A stretch of DNA of 64,000 nucleotides from Plazaster borealis (taxonomy: Eukaryota > Echinodermata > Asteroidea > Forcipulatida > Labidiasteridae), in contig JAJGQC010000508.1 of assembly GCA_021014325.1 (NCBI GenBank), forward strand, positions 31,892-95,891, written 5' to 3'. This document shows positions 11,593 to 23,366 of the stretch, in pieces. Made by a program: the position numbers and the translations under genes. A model generated the notes under the pieces. It searched no databases. It had not been told where the DNA came from and worked only from the letters and a program-made list of their open reading frames with translations. How positions within the stretch are numbered: the first letter of the stretch is position 1; each line of letters opens with the position of its first letter.

Positions 11593-12375
11593 CTGTGTAA
11601 AATTTTGTGCATATATCAACCCCTTCTGCCCTACTTAACCAAAGAGTCCCCATACGCCCATATTTTTCCTGGCTGATAAACTAAGCTAGGTGGCACTGAT
11701 ATTAAAACTGATGATTGAAGCAAAAAATGTACGCAATGCGCAAGTATTCCATCAACACAACCAATTCAATACATAGAGAGCGTTCTCCTCATAACAATGT
11801 GGTCCGTTGGCAAAATGCCAGCTATATACACTGAGGACAAGCCAATTACATTCTGTCCAACTGGTCCTAGTGGCTAGTTTATTGCTTCCAAAAGCTATAA
11901 ACCACTAACTGTTATGATTGTTTGTATGGTTTAAACTCAAGTACCATACAAACGGACCAGTGAAAAAGCTGGCGAACTATGGACCTTATGCATCAACGTC
12001 ATCATGCCTCCGTCTTAAGAGGTAAAACGATGATGAAACATTGGTCTATTTACACACAGCAATTGCGGACTCAGCCGATGAGCATCCCCCTTTTGACCTC
12101 TAGCCGAGGGCGCCCTACTCAAATGACATCATGTGCATAATTTAAATGACAAGCTACAGTATAACTGGTCTAGCTGGCCGGTCACTGAAAAAGTCGAGGG
12201 CAAATCAAGGAAATAGCTCTCAAATGACACAAAATGAATTTTTGTTATCCCTTTAACAGCAAACTTTCACAGCAAGGTGGTGATATAAAAAAAAATTGAG
12301 TGAGGCGGTCGCTGCGCAGCGAGGTGGGATGCCTGATGTTTGAATGGGAATGGGAAACAATTGTGTTTATCATAC
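11593..12375. other. intron-like stretch, no gene seen
   Basis: No exon or structured repeat that I can support. Confidence 0.35.
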
Positions 12376-13062
12376 CTTTGGTTCCTTGAGATTGCTAACG
12401 TTCATGCTTGGGGCTTGGGCGGAGTGTCAGTTGACTCTTGGGCAGAGGGTCAGTTGACTCTTGGGCAGAGGGTCAGTTGACTCTTGGGCAGAGGGTCAGT
12501 TGACTCTTGGGCGGAGGGTCAGTTGACTCTTGGGCAGAATGTCAGTTGACTCTTGGGCAGAGGGTCAGTTGACTCTTGGGCGGAGGGTCAGTTGACTCTT
12601 GGGCGGAGGGTCAGTTGACTCTTGGGCAGAGTGTCAGTTGATCTTGGGCGGAGGGTCAGTTGACTCTTGGGCAGAGGGTCAGTTGACTCTTGGGCAGAGT
12701 GTCAGTTGACTCTTGGGCAGAGTGTCAGTTGACTCTTGGGCAGAGGGTCAGTTGACTCTTGGGCGGAGTGTCAGTTGACTCTTGGGCGGAGTGTCAGTTG
12801 ACCCTTGGGCGGAGTGTCAGTTGACCCTTGGGCGGAGTGTCAGTTGACTCTTGGGCGGAGTGTCAGTTGACTCTTGGGCAGAGGGTCAGTTGACTCTTGG
12901 GTAGAGGGTCAGTTGACTCTTGGGTAGAGGGTCAGTTGACTCTTGGGCAGAGGGTCAGTTGATTCAAACATCCTGCAGAGGGTGATGCAGCTCCATGATG
13001 ATTTCAGAGGGGTGCCCTCTAAAGAACATCTCAGGTCCCTGTTTCATCGCTAATGGATTTAT
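12376..13062 (-). CDS. exon candidate A2 carrying an internal 23-bp minisatellite
   Basis: On the minus strand a good acceptor (TTCCTTCACAACAG) and the donor ACCAAAG|GTATGATA bound this segment. The first ~100 bp read MKQGPEMFFRGHPSEIIMEL and match the start of the exon candidate at 10.75 kb. The donor context also matches. The interior is a 23-bp tandem array whose unit resembles a single-copy part of exon A1 (GAGTCGACCAACCCTCTTGC). The first frame stops soon after entering the array. It may be a real exon damaged by repeat expansion, or an exon fossil. Confidence 0.35.
12416..12962. repeat. 23-bp minisatellite, about 24 copies
   Basis: The unit is GGGCAGAGGGTCAGTTGACTCTT with G/A and G/T variants at two sites. 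It lies inside the exon candidate at 12376-13062. Confidence 0.97.
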
Positions 13063-13091
13063 CTGTTGTGAAGGAAAAATAATGAAATAAT

Positions 13092-13400
13092 AGGGGTCAT
13101 TCCATGTCAAATCAACCAAGAATTTCCCTTGACCTCTCAGATTTGTTTCAAATTGTAGGGATCGATTGGGACTTACGAGAAACAGCATGTTAGGCCTCTT
13201 AATTGTGAGATACACGCTAACAAACTTATAGCTAATTAGTGACACCTTTAAATTAAAACGTCCATATCTCAAAGAGTGTAGCACCTAGAGAGCTGTTTTT
13301 TCTACCATTTTGAAGCTTAATACATGCCCTATAAGTTTGTATTAAAAACCTAAATGCATCATTTTGAAACAAATGTTAATGTACATGTGTGAGTAAACAT
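13092..13400. mobile_element. fragment of the GGGTCATTCC foldback family
   Basis: Starts GGTCATTCCATGTCAAATCA and carries diverged versions of motifs found in the large palindrome that follows (tatctcaaa, aaagtgtagcacctagag). One arm only. Confidence 0.6.
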
Positions 13401-13724
13401 GGAGGTCTCTCCATGGAATAACAAAATACACACATTTAAACCCAGGGGTTGACAAATCCTATCGCCCAATGCCCAGGACAACCAAAATCTGGCGTCGGCT
13501 CAATCCAACTGACAACCTTTATTTTCTATCAAATGAAACTAAGTGAAGATGGGAGCATAATAATAACTAGTAATAATTGTGTAGCATATCAATTAGGGAA
13601 TGATCTTAAATTAAGCAATTTGTGTAGTAAAATATTTGGACTGAACATGTTTTGTACACACTGATGCTATTCAGTAGCAAATGATGATTTTTGAGTAGCA
13701 ACTGATACATTTTGTGTAGCATTT

Positions 13725-15552
13725 GGGTCATTCCGTGTCAATTCAACACGCTTTTGGACCTGACCGTCACGGATTGAAATGAAATTTAGTGTGATGATTG
13801 GACAAGTTGAGAAACCCCCAGAACCGAAATTTTATGTCATTCGGTTAATTATTTTTTGAGATATGGGTTAACGAACTTTTGACTAATTAGCATGACCTGC
13901 TATGTTTGTACATTCATATCTCCAAAAGTAAAGCACCTACAGAGATAAAATTTACATAATTTTAAAGCTCTTGAGTGGCCCTTATTTGATTACACAAAAT
14001 CTAAATCATACCATATACCACAAAAAAATTACGCAAAAATATGACCTTTGACCTCGATTTGCGAAAATGCATATTTTTCAAAATGCGTAATTTTTTTATT
14101 ATCGTTAGCTTAAGATTTAAGCAACATTTTCAGAAAGATTTGGGATGGGCACTCTTACAGTTTTTTAGTTTTGATTATTTGAACATTGGCTAACAAGGAC
14201 AAAAACTTAAAATGTATGCATTGTACATGTACATATGTATAGTGTAATGTATACTATTGGGGGATGTGCTTGATGTACAGTATACATGTGATTGCATTAC
14301 TTGGTCCATTAACAGTGGCCATCCCCCAAACCGGTCATTACCAGGCAGTGAAGACCGGGTCCTCACACTGTTATTCCCTAATGAAAGTTATGAATTATCC
14401 CTCAGTCTACGTGTTTTATTAAGGTCACTGTAAAAGGCATGGGATAAATAATTCCCCGAAAAGTTTGGGAGGACAGTCCAGAAAAGTTTGCAAAGGTTTG
14501 CATGAGGCAAAATGAGCATGTACATGTATTGTATTTGGTGCAAGGTTGGCAAGCCCCCCCCCCCCCACCCAGAGTGACCCAAAAATCATTCTTGGGGCTT
14601 GCCACTCTTGCACCAATACAATACATTGTCTTGTATTTGTGCAAGAGTGGCAAGCCCCCCCCCCCTAGGGTGACCCTCAGAAAATCATGCTAATATTAAT
14701 TTTTCCAAAATCTTCTTTGGGGCTTGCCAACCTTGCACCAATACAATACATGCTCATTTTGCCTCATGCAACCCTTTCTGGACTGTCCTCCCAAACTTTT
14801 CTAGGATAAATTTATCCCATGCCTTTTACAGTCACCTTAATAAAACACGTAGACTGAAGGATAATTCATAACTTTCATTAGGGAATAACAGTGTGAGGAC
14901 CCGGTCTTCACTGCCTGGTAATGACCGGTTTGGGGGATGGCCACTGTTAATGGACCAAGTAATGCAATCACATGTATACTGTACATCAAGCACATAGTGT
15001 ATGTACATGCATGTACACAATAGTATACATTACACTATACATATGTACATGTACAATGCATACATTTTAAGTTTTTGTCCTTGCTATCCAATGTTCAAAT
15101 AATCAAAACTAAAAAACTGTAAGAGTGCCCATCCCAAATCTTTCTGAAAATGTTGCTTAAATCTTAAGCTAACGATAATAAAAAAATTACGCATTTTGAA
15201 AAATATGCATTTTCGCAAATCGAGGTCAAAGGTCATATTCTTGCGTTATTTTTTTGTGGTATATGGTATAATTTAGATTTTGTGTTATCAAATAAGGGCC
15301 ACTCAAGAGCTTTAAAATTATGTAAATTTTATCTCTGTAGGTGCTTTACTTTTGGAGATATCAATGTACAAACATAGCAGGTCATGCTAATTAGTCAAAA
15401 GTTCGTTAACCCATATCTCAAAAAATAATTAACCGAATGACATAAAATTTTGGTTCTCAGGGTTTCTCAACTTGTCCAATCATCACACTAAATTTCATTT
15501 CAATCTGTGACGGTCAGGTCCAAAAGCGTGTTGAATTGACATGGAATGACCC
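13725..15552. mobile_element. 1.83-kb palindromic (foldback) element
   Basis: The left arm starts GGGTCATTCCGTGTCAATTC and the right arm ends with its reverse complement, GAATTGACATGGAATGACCC. Arms of about 0.9 kb match almost throughout and meet near 14.62 kb around C-rich hairpins. Candidate 4-bp target duplication ATTT at 13721-13724 and 15553-15556. Short open frames inside are not coding. Confidence 0.9.
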
Positions 15553-15556
15553 ATTT

Positions 15557-16285
15557 TGCTATGCATTGGAAATCATTCACTGAAAATGTAGGCAAATTTT
15601 GGGGGTAAAGGCTTAGGTTGAGGAAAGGTTTCAATTTGTAAATTTGCTGGACATGCTGGCAGTGGGGATCAGATTGAATGTTACAGTCATCATTCAAAAG
15701 TAATGATGGATCTAACATTTAAAGAAAACCTGATTTGAAAGTTGAATAAAAAAATAAAGTTAAGGAATTTGGGTGTCATAGTGATGCCTGCAAATATTTT
15801 CATAGATGTTAAATGTAAGATTGGTTGTTCTTTGCAAGAAAACATAAAGTTTCACGTTGTTTATAGTTTAAGTCTGGGTAAAAAAACAACATCCTTGCCA
15901 GCAGCAGTGTAAGATAAATCTAAGTTTAGGGTGTAGTTAAGATGTACTATTTTCTGAGTTTGGCCTAAACATTTCCAGCAGGACCAGTTAGCTTGTTATT
16001 TCCAAGTTACTCCGCTTTTTCATGTGTCCATATTTCATATGAATCCTTTTTAACACTGACCTAGCAAGCCAGACCACCATGACCAGTGACCATGGCACCC
16101 CTTGGAATGAATAGGAATGGTCCCGAAGGTGCTATAACTGGCAAATTTTGCCAGAGGACCATTGTTAAGGGCAAAGACTGATTTTTTTATAGGGGGCACT
16201 TCTGTGGCATTTTTTGTTTCAGTTTTTTAAAAAGGTACTGACACAAAGAAGCACTATCTGTGCATTGTGGAGGTCAAACAAACAA
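15557..16285. other. no gene recognised
   Basis: Unique-looking AT-rich sequence without a supported exon. Confidence 0.35.
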
Positions 16286-16440
16286 ATTTAAATAGAAAAA
16301 CAGTTCAAACATTGAGCTATAAAACAAATATACCTATAAAAGTTAATAAACAGTTTTGGAAATTGACTGGAAAGAGATTTGGACCTGCGACCTCCGGATT
16401 ATCGAGTCAGTGCTCCACCAACTGAGCCATTTAGCCCCAA
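16286..16440 (-). mobile_element. tRNA-derived SINE fragment, minus orientation
   Basis: The reverse complement contains a box A-like ATGGCTCAGTTGGTGGAGC and a box B-like AGGTCCAAATCTC. The acceptor stem does not pair, and a SINE-like body follows. It is therefore not a functional tRNA gene. Confidence 0.6.
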
Positions 16441-17965
16441 AATGTTGGCGATATCCCTATTTTGGCAATATCTCTTAGTTTGGAGGCGCCAGTTCAGAAG
16501 TTACAACCTGATACTGCCATTTAACCAAGGATCACACCCAAGTCTTAGAACAGCAGTACCAGGGACCACCCCCCTTAGCATATGGAAAAGTAGTCTCTTT
16601 TGCGCTCGATAATTAAACACGCACTCAAAGTACAGGCTGAAAATCAGTATCTCGACGCAAAATGCTTGGCCACGAAAAATTAAAAAGATGTACAAGAACG
16701 GGGTGCTCGGCATTCTAATTTATATTAATTTGTCTTCAAAATCATTGTGATTCTATTTCAAATGATCACAATAACTCGTCGGACAGTCATGCAAAATGTT
16801 TTTCAGAATAACCCAAAACGCAGCATTTTTGATAAATATTGTGTGGCCTACACGGCGCACTTCCAGTAAACAACTCCGCACACCAATTGTGAGACGCCCT
16901 CATTCGTTAACTAAATTACTTGTGTAGGTGGGGTTTCCACCATTTCCCGCTGTAATTATTTTTTTACCTTGTGTATCAACTTTGCTGTGATGGTTGAATA
17001 TTTTCGTCGGACAGGATAAAACAGTGAAAACATCATAACTGTTGTCCAATCAAATGCGATGTAACTTCACACCACGGTACGGTTCAATGTATTACAATTT
17101 GACCTGTGTATACCACCCGCGAGCGCACGCACACAGTGTTAATGCACTGTGCCACAGCGCTTTGATTTATTGAGACTTTATTTCAAATATCAAGTTATAG
17201 GCTAAACAACACAATCGAAATTGACTGTAGGTAAGTTTAACTCTCATTTTTGGGTGTGAACATATTTGTCTTTGATCACCCCCCCCAAAAAAAAAAAATC
17301 CTCAAAAACCAAACAAACAATATATAATTAGGGTTTTCAGTTTCACGGACCGTCCGTGCGCCGAAAATCTATCCAATGTTTATCCCCAAAATTGTACGAC
17401 TTTTATGTCAGAAACTGCAAGTAAAACCTTCATTAGAAACCACTGACTTTCATCTATCAAATAATGCACATAAAATAGCAATCGGGTGGATGTACGACAG
17501 TTTGTACACTTCTTGTGAATGAAGCCCTTTTGCTCCGTCCAACTTTTCTCAAGAGTAACCGATCCACGCGTTCGGCCCAAGATTTTTCCCAAAAACATCG
17601 CGGATCGTCAACTCGGCAGCTTTTCAGGGGCCGAGTATAAAGTGATTGGCAGTTAAACGGGTTTCCTTTTGTGTCCGAAGGGTTTCACTACACGTCTGTG
17701 TTTACTCGATCTCGATAGGTAATTTAGAACGAAAGTTACAAGAAAAGTAAAAATAAACTTGATTTTTTGAAGAGCAATCCTAAAAAATCAAGGTAGGAGT
17801 TATCATTTACGTAAAGTGTACTTGTCTTTTCTAGTATTCCTGTTATTTTTAAGTCTCTATTGTGCGTAGTTTTGCCCTAAGTGAATTTTGTAAAGATATT
17901 CACGACCTTTTTTGACAGAAGATTACAGCATTGTGCAATGTGTGTTCCGTGTGTGCGTGCCGTCG
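16441..17965. other. no gene recognised
   Basis: No supported exon. A short perfect palindrome (ACGGACCGTCCGT) lies near 17346. Confidence 0.35.
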
Positions 17966-18970
17966 CGCGAGGTCAATTTGGGGCCACACTCCTCTATTAA
18001 CTTGTACGTTAGACCCAGTAACTGGGACGCTGTACTAGTTTTTTCGAATTTTGACATTATCGGTCGTACTAGCGCCCCAGGAAAAAGTCGTACCATTCAC
18101 GAGTGTTCTTCAATTGGTAACAAAAATGCCTCAGAACGACAAAAATACCCAACAAAATAGCTTTATATACACCTACTGGCTTCTTTATATGTCTAAGATG
18201 CAAAATCAGGCATTTGAATGTACTCACAATTTTGTTTTGTGCTGCAAATTCACAATTTTTTGAAGTCGATCTGAGCATATCGGTAAAACCGCCATGACGT
18301 CCAGCGCTCAGCTTTATATGGTGGCCCTGAAGGGACATCTCATATCGCAAATTATGTGCGCAGACTTGTGCGATGTCCTGAAATTAATCGCGAAGATGTG
18401 CGCAGATCTGTGCAATGTCGTGAAACTAATCGCAAATATGTGCGCAGACTTGTGCAATGTCGTGAAATTAATCGGGAAGATGTGCGCAGACTTGTGCAAT
18501 GTCGTGAAATTAATCGCGAAGAATAATCATGTAGCGGTACGGTAGTCATCTTCGCGATTAATTTCTTGATATAGCACAAGTCTGCGCACATATTTGCGAT
18601 ATGAGATGTCCCTTCAGGGCCACCATATAAAGCTGAGCGCTGGACGTCATGGCGGCGGTTTTACCTATATGCTCAGATCGACTTCAAAAAATCGTAAATT
18701 CGCAGGACAAAACAAAATTGTGAGTACATTCAAATGCCTGATGTTGCATCTTAGACATACATGTATAAAGAAGCCAGTAGGCGTATATAAAGCTATTTTA
18801 TTGGGTATTTTTGTCGTTCTGAGGCATTTTTGTTACCAATTGACAAACACTTTTTCCTGGGGCACTAGTACGACCGATAATGTCAAAATTTAAAAAAAAT
18901 GAGTACAGCGTCCCAGTTACTGGGTCTACTTGTACATTGTATCTGTCTTCACGGTATTGACCTCATTTTG
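17966..18970. mobile_element. ~1-kb palindromic element with a tandem-repeat centre
   Basis: The arms (about 17966-18352 and 18592-18970) are inverted copies. For example, GACCCAGTAACTGGGACGC on the left returns as GCGTCCCAGTTACTGGGTC on the right. The centre has four ~42/43-bp direct repeats (18354-18526) containing GTGCGCAGACTTGTGC, plus one inverted partial copy (18545-18600). Non-coding. Confidence 0.85.
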
Positions 18971-19078
18971 ACACAAAAAATGCCGTAATTCAAAAAGTAG
19001 CCTATATGATCTATTGAGTTTATTTAAAAAGCATTTTCATTCTGTTTGCATTTCCTTTAATTTGACACCAACATCAGC

Positions 19079-19231
19079 CCTGGGGCCGATTTCACAAAGA
19101 TCTAAGATTGATCGTAACTGCAAATCAATCGTAGTTGCTTAGTAAAGTGTGATGTCACAATACAAATCACTACGGTGATACTGAAAATTTGTCTTGCGAT
19201 GAATTTTATTGCTTTGTGAAATTGGCTCCTG
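19079..19231. mobile_element. short foldback MITE
   Basis: Ends GGGCCGATTTCACAAAG and CTTTGTGAAATTGGCTCC are inverted copies, with a ~150-bp body. Confidence 0.6.
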
Positions 19232-19640
19232 GTCCTTAAACAAAATTTTCACCTGAAAACCCTAATATAATACTATAGCAATCAATCAATCAATAAAATA
19301 AAACAAAATAAATCCATAAATAAATAATACAATTTTATCCAGTTATTGATTTATAGTTGGTTTGGATATAAGGTTCATGCTACAAATTGATGCTACGCAA
19401 AAAAAATTTTAAAAAGGCAACAGAAAAAAATAAATAAAAAAATAACAAAGAAATGGAACATATGGAACACTAGGCCTACATGCCTTTTCAATGGGAAATT
19501 ATTGCAATCTTTGCCCACTAACGTAACACTGACTTGTCAAATGATAATGTCATTGACATAATGTGCGTGGTAATCCGACCTATATGATTATGAACCAAAA
19601 CGACATAAATTCAATTTTGAGAGTGACGATATTGGTAAAT

Positions 19641-19780
19641 TTTCCGCAGCATGCCTCCAACTTTTTTTTCTTTTTTTTTTTCCTTTTTTTTTTCCTGTTT
19701 TCCACCTATCTCCAAATGGAAAACAGGAAAAAATAAAAAATAAAATAAAATAAAAATAAGTTGGAGGCATGCTGCGGAAA
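19641..19780. repeat. hairpin with T/C-rich arms
   Basis: TTTCCGCAGCATGCCTCCAA (19641) is answered by TTGGAGGCATGCTGCGGAAA (19761-19780), an exact 20-bp inverted repeat. Inside it are polypyrimidine and polypurine arms and GTTTTCC..GGAAAAC. Confidence 0.85.
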
Positions 19781-22700
19781 CTTTTCCGTATGATCACTAA
19801 CACTTACGTTGTTCAACAATATGCGGTGGAAAACAAAACAAACGCTTTCGTCGTGCTGGTTCGAACGTTAAAAAATTAAATGGCAACCGCCCTCCAGCAA
19901 CCCAGAATGCAGTGCGAATCATCGGGTAAGAAAATGTGTCTTTTTGGAAGAAAAAAAACAAGGCCGGAGAAAAAAATCATTTATATCAAAAAACCGATTC
20001 AAAAAACAAACAAAAACTTACCAGAATGTTCTCCAATACTTGTAGAATGTGCCAACTTGTCCATGTGGATCAACAAGTGCAATTTTGGGTGGTTTTCCCG
20101 TCGTCTGAAGCTTGACAATTTTCCACACACACGTGTGTTAGAGATTAGCGCCATCTTTTCGAAACGACCGCATTTCACCACAGCGAGCCCCAAAAATCAA
20201 ATACCTACGCCGAGATAATCAAGTTCCTAAACATTTTTCTTTTTAAAAGTTTATTCAAAGGTATTTTCACATTTAAAAATACATTTCTGTCAAATAATTG
20301 AACTTGGATTGCTGATTCCCAAAATTAATGGCGAAAAGCTTTTTGTTTCCAACAGTAAAATCTAGGAGGCGGAGGGATATTTCCCGAATAAATATGGGGA
20401 CCTAGCACTTTTCATCAGGGGGGTGTTTGGTTGAAAGTAAACCTTGGGTGCTTGATTTCCCATTTTCATATAATTTCTGATGTATATAATGTATAGCCTG
20501 CTATTATTTCAAGACAGTTGAGGAAAAATAATACAATTATCAAGTTGCAGCTGTCTTGTTTTTCCTTTTAAAAAAAATGTAAATTGTAAACATTGATTAT
20601 TCTGAATTGCGCCCAAACTTAATGTCAGTCTCGTCATGCATCACTTCGCTACACATAGTACATGTCCCTCCTTAACAAAACCTTGTAGGATGGGTTACCC
20701 TATTACCGTGGGGGTTAGGACGTTTTTCGATTAGAATAAAAAAAAATCAACAACCTATAAAAAGTGTCCAGTTATTACTATTGTTGAAGTATTACATTCC
20801 ACTTTGACATAAAAAAAATACATCGTTTGTCTGATTAAATTTGTCCACGAAGTCTCTGAAAGTGTGCATGCGCCCGGAGTGATTCTGGAGGTGAGCCTCC
20901 TATTATCGTGGTAATCAGAAATAATTTTTTTAAATGAACTATCTCTGCATTAAAGGAGCTAAATCCAAAGATAAAATTCAAATATTTACCTAATACTGGG
21001 ATTACGATGTTTAACTTCCCAGCAGATGGAATTTTTTTTTGTCTTTTAGGCATTTTAATTACCGAGTACCGACAATTTCCTTAGTCACCCCCCTGCGCTC
21101 AATTTTGGAACAATCCGATGACGTAGATTTCAAGCGCAAAGTAGTAATCCGCGCAAGTTAAAACATAACTGCGCAAGTTCGGAAATTGCGTGCATTCGCC
21201 TGCTACAAGTATTGTACTTGTGCAAGCATTATCTGTAATTTGAGCGAGTTTTTTACTTTGTGTGTTAAACTTACATATTGAGGGCGCCCTTTGCAAAGCT
21301 GCTAAATTTTTTAGCGTTTTTAGTTTCCTGTCCTTATTTGGACGCCAGACATTGGTTTATGTTTTTGAGGTGAAAATACGTACTTTCGATGTCAATCTTT
21401 TTTTTACCGTGGAACAGGATCTGGGCACTGATATTTCAATGCACAGAACAACATTTAAGGTAAAAATGTTAATGATATAATGGCACTTTTGACAGACATG
21501 GTCAGCGAAAATTCGTCCAGTCGGGAAAATAGCGTTTTTTTCAAGTTTTTTTCAATTTAAATTATTTCCGCAACAGTTCATTTTTTTTGTTTTTACCAGA
21601 TCGGTAAAGGGTTCTTGGCTATCGATTCACCATATGAAAGTCGTCTATAGATAACGTTTTGACAACGAAAAAAGTGAATTTTCTGCTACCACGGTATTAG
21701 GAGTACCACGGTAATATGAGGCTTGACTATACTAAGCCCATTCCATCCTGTGGTCGATACCACAATGCTGAATGTTACCCTTTCTTTAAAAAGCAATACG
21801 ACTTTGACTGCCTCTTTAACACTGAAAAAAAATATTACTTTCAATAAACATACCAAACAATAACCAGGCTGATGATAACTTCACTTGACCTTTTTTATTG
21901 TCAAATCAGCCAACACAGGTTCAGGCAGCTTGAAAACACAACACACAAAGTACAGGTAAAGCGCTCTTTTTTAAACAAAAATACAACATATTAAAGCTTA
22001 AAAGTTGTGAATGGTAGATTAAAGATAAAGGAGATAAGGAACATGGCATGATTGGATCTCTAAAAAATGTTACATTAGATAAATGATTGTGAACTTTGTT
22101 GCAAATCAAAGATGAGGAGCAAACTTTTCTCTTTCCCTCACTCTCCTTTAACAACTGGGTAAAGGTTTTAATATTGATGATTAAAGGGATTGGGTATGTT
22201 TGGTAATTGGGACCTACTGTTTCAATCTTATATAACCTGTGAAAATTTCATTTCAGAGGGTGGTAGCGTTCTTGAGATATTGCCGAAAATCTGAAGCGGT
22301 TATGTCCACGCAGGAAGAATAATCTGCAATTGGAATACACAATCTTGATACTTAAATATTGCTTGACATTGATAACTTTCAGTTCACATTACAGTACCAA
22401 GTGGTGTTGAATAACGTTATGATTGATGATTAGACTCAGACTGGGTGTATGCATGCATGGAGGTTTTGTACCTCCATGATGCATGGTAATGCACAGCCTG
22501 GCGTTTACCCATATGCTTAGCTGCGATAACGCTCAATAGCTGCGGTTACCGTAGCTCTTGTCGTGTACCATAGGCTTAGCCCTAAGACTAAGAGCTACGG
22601 TCAGGTCTGTCATGTCTGTGTGGAAATATGGGTCAACAATGGTCCATTTTTAATGTTCCCAATCGCATTGTCGTTTCACACATGGTTATTCAACATTTAC

Positions 22701-23366
22701 ATGTTAAATTTAAATAAATTGGATTTCTGCTGATGAGATAAAAGTGCATTTTGTTTTGTCTTGTGTATTTCAATTTTGACTTTGAGGCAAAAAGTTTAAT
22801 TTGTACACACAAATTTAAATAAAACAGTAACTTTTGTGGACAATTAACATTTCTCAGCTTTTTTGATAACCATAAAAAGAATTTAGTATCTCGGCGCAAA
22901 CGAAAAAGGGCTGTGCTTACTTGGATATACCCTCATTTTACTATTTACCTCTTGCTTTTCAAATTAATTTAATATTAATTGAAACTTTAAACTGTAGTGT
23001 ATGCAAATAAGGCCAAGTTCGCGCAACGACCATTTGTCGACTAGCGGTCAATATTGCTGGTACTCGTGCTCAAGAACATCAGGTTGGGTACCAGGCAGGG
23101 TCAGGGGATGAGTTTGTAATTGTAGGGGGCAAGTTGGCCAGTGGGTGAGTTTGTAAGGGACGAATTGACCTGACCAGCATTCGATCTGACTCCCCACTGT
23201 AATACATTTTCATAAACATTTACTTAATAACTATGGACTGGCTTCATCTTTTTATGTATGTGTTATGAATGGAAATAATTTATTTCCCTTTTTTTAATCT
23301 TCAGATTCATATTGTACACCATACTAGCACATGCTGATTTATATCATTTGTACTTATTTCTTGCAG
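19781..23366. other. no gene recognised
   Basis: AT-rich sequence. Motifs with TACCGTGG recur near 20705 and 21690 in opposite orientation and may mark the ends of a ~1-kb element; I could not confirm this. A segment at about 22185-22330 resembles a dispersed repeat. I searched for a THAP-type exon upstream of the transposase and did not find one. Confidence 0.3.

Noticed and set aside
14388..14693. Overlapping short frames on both strands around 14.4-14.7 kb
   Set aside because: They mirror each other because of the palindrome and poly-C tracts.
17912..18160. Short protein-coding gene near 18 kb
   Set aside because: The frame runs into the left arm of a non-coding palindrome and has no splice or domain support.
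19880..20218. 112-codon frame at 19.9-20.2 kb
   Set aside because: Lys-rich translation from A-rich DNA, no recognised domain, no splice support.
20675..21780. A transposon bounded by TACCGTGG-containing inverted ends
   Set aside because: Only short motifs match; ends and target duplication could not be defined.
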